In this document: positions 4,416 through 7,236 of the stretch, in pieces | Position numbering within the stretch: position 1 is the stretch's first letter | How the letters are laid out: the number at the start of each line of letters is the position of its first letter | DNA from: Planctomycetaceae bacterium | Lineage (GTDB): Bacteria > Planctomycetota > Planctomycetia > Planctomycetales > Planctomycetaceae | DNA: 7,236 nucleotides | Direction of reading: 5' to 3' | NCBI GenBank assembly: GCA_016795125.1 | Contig: JAEUIG010000180.1 | Span: 1 to 7,236 of the forward strand | Made by a program: the position numbers and the translations under genes | The notes under the pieces: model-generated | What the model saw: only the letters and a program-made list of their open reading frames with translations | Database searches by the model: none | What the model was told of the DNA's origin: nothing

Positions 4416-7236
4416 TCAGGGTTTTGATGAACGCGGGAATCCAAAGATCGTTCGTCGCGGTTTGACCGCCGTGGGCGGATCTTCCGGCGGCGCTTCCGGC
4501 AATGCCGGCGGCGGCGAGACCGAGGGAGTCGGGCTCAGTGCGGGTTCGTCGGCCGGTCCGAGGATCAGCGGCTGGTGCTCCGCCTCGGGCAGGCCCATGT
4601 CGGGCAACAGGAGCGTGGCGCCTTCCTCCTGGAACATCTGTTCGGAGGGGAGCTCTTCCGGCGGCACGCCCATCAACGGGCCATGGATCATCTCGGCCTC
4701 GTCTTCGAAGAAGTGCAGCCGTTCCATCTCGACCTGCTTGATCAGTTCAACATCCACGTCCCCGTGCACGATGCGCGGCGTGAGGAAGATCAGCAGCTCG
4801 GTCCGGCGAAACGCCCGGGAATCGAACCGGAACGCCGCACCGAGGATCGGGATGTCGCCCAGGTAGGGGACTTTCGACTCGAGCACGTCTTCGGTCTTCG
4901 TGATGAGACCGCCGATGACGACCGTCTGCCCGTCCTGGACCTTCGCCGACGTAATGGCCGTGGTAATGTCCTTGACCGGCGACGTGATGACATTGCCGGT
5001 GCTGGCGTCGGTGAAGACCGGCACGCCGTTGTTGAGGTCGAACTGGCTCTTTTCGGCGATCACTTCCATCACGATCTGGCCGTCGGTGCTGATGCGCGGC
5101 GTGACCGTGAGGATGATGCCGGAGTCCTGCTGCTCGATCTGCGGGTTGGCGAGGCCCGTGGTCCCGAGCGTCACGCCGTTGACGATCGGCACCTGCTGCC
5201 CCTGCTGGATCTGGGCGAGCTGATTGTCGAGCGCAAGGACCTGCGGGTTGCTGAGAATCTGCACGTGGCGGTGCGCGGCCAACGCCCGGAGCAGCACGCT
5301 GACGGATTCGGAGCTGGCCGACAGGACCAGTCCGCCGAAGCCGAGGTCGTCGTTGACGCGTCCGACGCCGAAGTTCGTCAGGCTCTGCTTGCCGACCTGT
5401 GAGGTGTTCACGCCGACGTTGTTGCCCAGCGGAGCATTATTGAACAGGAATCCGGGAACGGCGGCCTGTGAAATGATGCGCTGAGTCGTGGTTGCGACGC
5501 CGGTGGGGAGCGTCGTCGTTTCGGTCACAGTGATCGGAGTGTCGGCCAGGCTGCGGTTGAACAGGACCGAGTCCTGGAAGCCCATTTCAATGCCGAACTC
5601 GTCGGTGTCCTCGAGCGTAACCTCGACAATCAGCGCCGAGATCATCACCTGCGGCGGCTCGCGGTCGAGTTCCTTGGCGAGGTTCAGGATCCGGTCGAAA
5701 TACTGCGGCGTGGCGCTGATGATCAGGTTGTTGCTGATCGGTTCAGGAGTGACGATCACCTCCTGTTCCAGGATTTCGCTGGTGGAGACTCGCGTCGGGT
5801 CGATCTGCAGCAGTTCCCGCTGTGACTGCAGGAACTGGTTGATGGCCAGCGCGACGTCGTCGACCGGGCTGTTCTTCAGGCGGAGGACTTCAATCTTGCG
5901 GTTGCGCGAGGCGTCCTGGTCGATGCGGAAGAGGATGGCTTCCACCATCTGCAGGATTTCCGGGCTGCCGACGACGACGACGGTGTTGGTGCGGGCGTCG
6001 ACCGAGACCCGCAGCGGGACGAGCGCGCTGCCGAAGCCTTCGGCGCCGGCGAGCTGGGTTCCGGGCTGGCCTTCCTCGGTGACGGGAAACAGCGACTGCA
6101 GCAGTTCGGCAGCCGACGTGGCATCGGCCCGGGTGAGCGTGAAGGCCTTGATGTCGGCGATGGCGGACGTGGGCTGATCCAGCACCGCGATCAGTTCCAG
6201 CAGCAGCGGCATGCTGGCTTCCGGGGCCGTCACCGTCAGCGAGTTGGACCTCACGTCGCCGGTGACGCGGATGTCGCTGAGGACTCCGGACCGGACGATC
6301 CGCTGAGCGACGCCGTCGTTGGTCAGGAACTCCAGCACCATCGACTTGGCGTCGCGCAGCGCCTGGTTCGTTCCCCCCGCGCCTCCGGCAATGGCCTGCT
6401 GCCCTGCCCCGGCCTGGGCGGGATTGATGGCGCCTTGAATCACGTTGTTCAGAAACTCGGTGAGCTCGTCGGCCAGTGCATTTTTGAGCGGCACGACGCG
6501 GACCTGCGCCGTCGCCCGGCTCTGCTTGCTGTCGATTTCCCGGATCAGCTTCGTGACTTCCAGAAGTTCCTTGGGACTGGCGTTGACGACGACCGAGTTC
6601 GTGCGGGAATCGGCAATGACGCGGACATTCGTGCCGAGTCCCGGCCGCTCGTCGTAAAACCCTTCCAGCAGCGTGACGACCTGCGAGGCCACCGCGTTGC
6701 GGAGAAAGAAGACTTCGACTTCGGTGCCCGGCGGCTGGGCCTGGTCGAGTTGTTCGGCCAGGTCGAGCACCGCTTCGAGGGTGTTCTGCGGCGCGAGCAC
6801 GAGGATGGCGTTCGGCGAACCGACGGCCACGACGTTGACGGCGCGAGACTGCCGCGCGGAGGCGGCTGTGCCGGTGCTGAGGGTTGTCAGCCGGGTGTAG
6901 ACGTCGTTGAGCAGCGCGGCGAGCGCTTCGGAATCGACATGGTTCAGGAAGTGCAACGCGATGCCAGGGGTGGCGCCGATGGCCATCTCTTCGATCTTCG
7001 CGATGACGGCCATCACGGCGTCGATGTCGCGCTCGTTGCCGCGCAGGATCAGCAGGTCGAGGTCGGCGAGCGCATCGACGGAGACGTCGCCGCGCAGGTT
7101 GCCGAGCACTTCGGGCGCGGGCTCGTCGCCCGGTTCGCCTATCGGCTCAGCCGGCAGCGCCGTTTCGGGATCGAGTTGTGCCGCCGCGAAGGGATTGCCG
7201 TTGGACTGCGCGCGTTGGCGGCGACGCAGTTCGGCC
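4416..7236 (-). CDS. Secretin of the GspD/PilQ class, 5' end outside window
   Basis: The frame stays open to the right edge, giving 939 residues with the N-terminus missing. Secretins form multimeric outer-membrane channels for type II secretion, type IV pili and related systems. Visible residues 1-42 are a Pro/Ala/Glu-rich linker. Residues 51-82 look like the end of one N-type module. Five fuller modules follow at about 92-164, 173-235, 245-353, 361-439 and 448-524. Each has a beta-alpha-beta pattern of the type (V/I)xVxxLxNA, then a helix, then a strand such as TNSVVV, then a helix ending LD or ID. A Gly/Ala/Gln-rich insertion interrupts the third full one (about 268-292). The core begins near 529 (PPQVMISALIVEV). 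Its diagnostic segments are VPYLGDIPILGAAFR (789-803) and TELLIFLTPRIV (812-823). The tail 824-939 is acidic, then proline-rich, and ends in basic residues. The usual GspD has three N1-N3 modules, so this is longer. No AMIN domain is visible, which mildly favours GspD over PilQ. Confidence 0.95.
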   Translation of the reverse strand, partial: AELRRRQRAQSNGNPFAAAQLDPETALPAEPIGEPGDEPAPEVLGNLRGDVSVDALADLDLLILRGNERDIDAVMAVIAKIEEMAIGATPGIALHFLNHVDSEALAALLNDVYTRLTTLSTGTAASARQSRAVNVVAVGSPNAILVLAPQNTLEAVLDLAEQLDQAQPPGTEVEVFFLRNAVASQVVTLLEGFYDERPGLGTNVRVIADSRTNSVVVNASPKELLEVTKLIREIDSKQSRATAQVRVVPLKNALADELTEFLNNVIQGAINPAQAGAGQQAIAGGAGGTNQALRDAKSMVLEFLTNDGVAQRIVRSGVLSDIRVTGDVRSNSLTVTAPEASMPLLLELIAVLDQPTSAIADIKAFTLTRADATSAAELLQSLFPVTEEGQPGTQLAGAEGFGSALVPLRVSVDARTNTVVVVGSPEILQMVEAILFRIDQDASRNRKIEVLRLKNSPVDDVALAINQFLQSQRELLQIDPTRVSTSEILEQEVIVTPEPISNNLIISATPQYFDRILNLAKELDREPPQVMISALIVEVTLEDTDEFGIEMGFQDSVLFNRSLADTPITVTETTTLPTGVATTTQRIISQAAVPGFLFNNAPLGNNVGVNTSQVGKQSLTNFGVGRVNDDLGFGGLVLSASSESVSVLLRALAAHRHVQILSNPQVLALDNQLAQIQQGQQVPIVNGVTLGTTGLANPQIEQQDSGIILTVTPRISTDGQIVMEVIAEKSQFDLNNGVPVFTDASTGNVITSPVKDITTAITSAKVQDGQTVVIGGLITKTEDVLESKVPYLGDIPILGAAFRFDSRAFRRTELLIFLTPRIVHGDVDVELIKQVEMERLHFFEDEAEMIHGPLMGVPPEELPSEQMFQEEGATLLLPDMGLPEAEHQPLILGPADEPALSPTPSVSPPPALPEAPPEDPPTAVKPRRTIFGFPRSSKP

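Noticed and set aside
3737..4465. 242-codon plus-strand frame antisense to the lipoprotein
   Set aside because: It is very Arg-rich, has no recognisable domain, and lies opposite a gene with a clear lipobox.
4575..5402. 275-codon plus-strand frame antisense to the secretin
   Set aside because: It is composed of Arg/Asp/Leu/Val-rich sequence typical of a shadow frame, opposite the conserved secretin core.
5488..6177. 229-codon plus-strand frame antisense to the secretin
   Set aside because: It is Ser/Arg/Thr-rich with no domain, opposite the conserved N-type modules of the secretin.
1..7236. CRISPR array, tRNA, rRNA, or integrase/transposase gene
   Set aside because: I saw no regularly spaced direct repeats with unique spacers, no tRNA cloverleaf or rRNA sequence, and no mobile-element protein. 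The roughly 48-bp step between hairpins at 723-888 reflects inverted, not direct, copies.

Overview
The window is GC-rich, densely coding bacterial DNA. I infer a member of the Planctomycetota. The evidence is a purB of the animal-like (ADSL) type, a secretin with an unusually long series of N-domain repeats, a Gly/Ser/Met-rich BON-domain protein, a small secreted coiled-coil protein, and gene gaps filled with palindromic repeats. This assignment rests on family recognition by eye, not on a database search.

Layout from left to right. Bases 1-39 hold a perfect 10-bp-stem palindrome. A small minus-strand gene (73-525) encodes an exported Ala/Glu-rich coiled-coil protein with a good Shine-Dalgarno site. 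A 519-bp divergent gap (526-1044) follows, containing a composite palindrome at 723-888 made of four hairpins arranged symmetrically around TGGCTTAAGCCA. The plus-strand gene purB (1045-2475, GTG start) encodes adenylosuccinate lyase. A 245-bp convergent gap (2476-2720) contains a second, unrelated inverted pair of hairpins (2500-2574) and a further stem-loop.

The right 60% is one minus-strand cluster, transcribed from the right edge leftwards. It starts with a secretin (4416 to beyond 7236, 5' end outside the window). After 31 bp comes a lipoprotein with a clear lipobox (3596-4384), and after a further 128 bp a secreted BON-domain protein (2721-3467). All three products carry export or outer-membrane signals, or belong to an outer-membrane family. 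They plausibly form one envelope module: a secretin channel of the type II secretion/type IV pilus class, with a lipoprotein and a BON protein as possible accessory factors. PurB is a housekeeping purine enzyme with no evident functional link to this cluster.

The most unusual material is in the non-coding DNA. Three different palindromic repeat classes occupy the gaps of only 7 kb. In two of them short hairpins are arranged as inverted pairs. In the 723-888 element the two inner hairpins differ at stem positions by compensatory changes while keeping the same TTCA loop, which suggests that the hairpin structure itself has been maintained.
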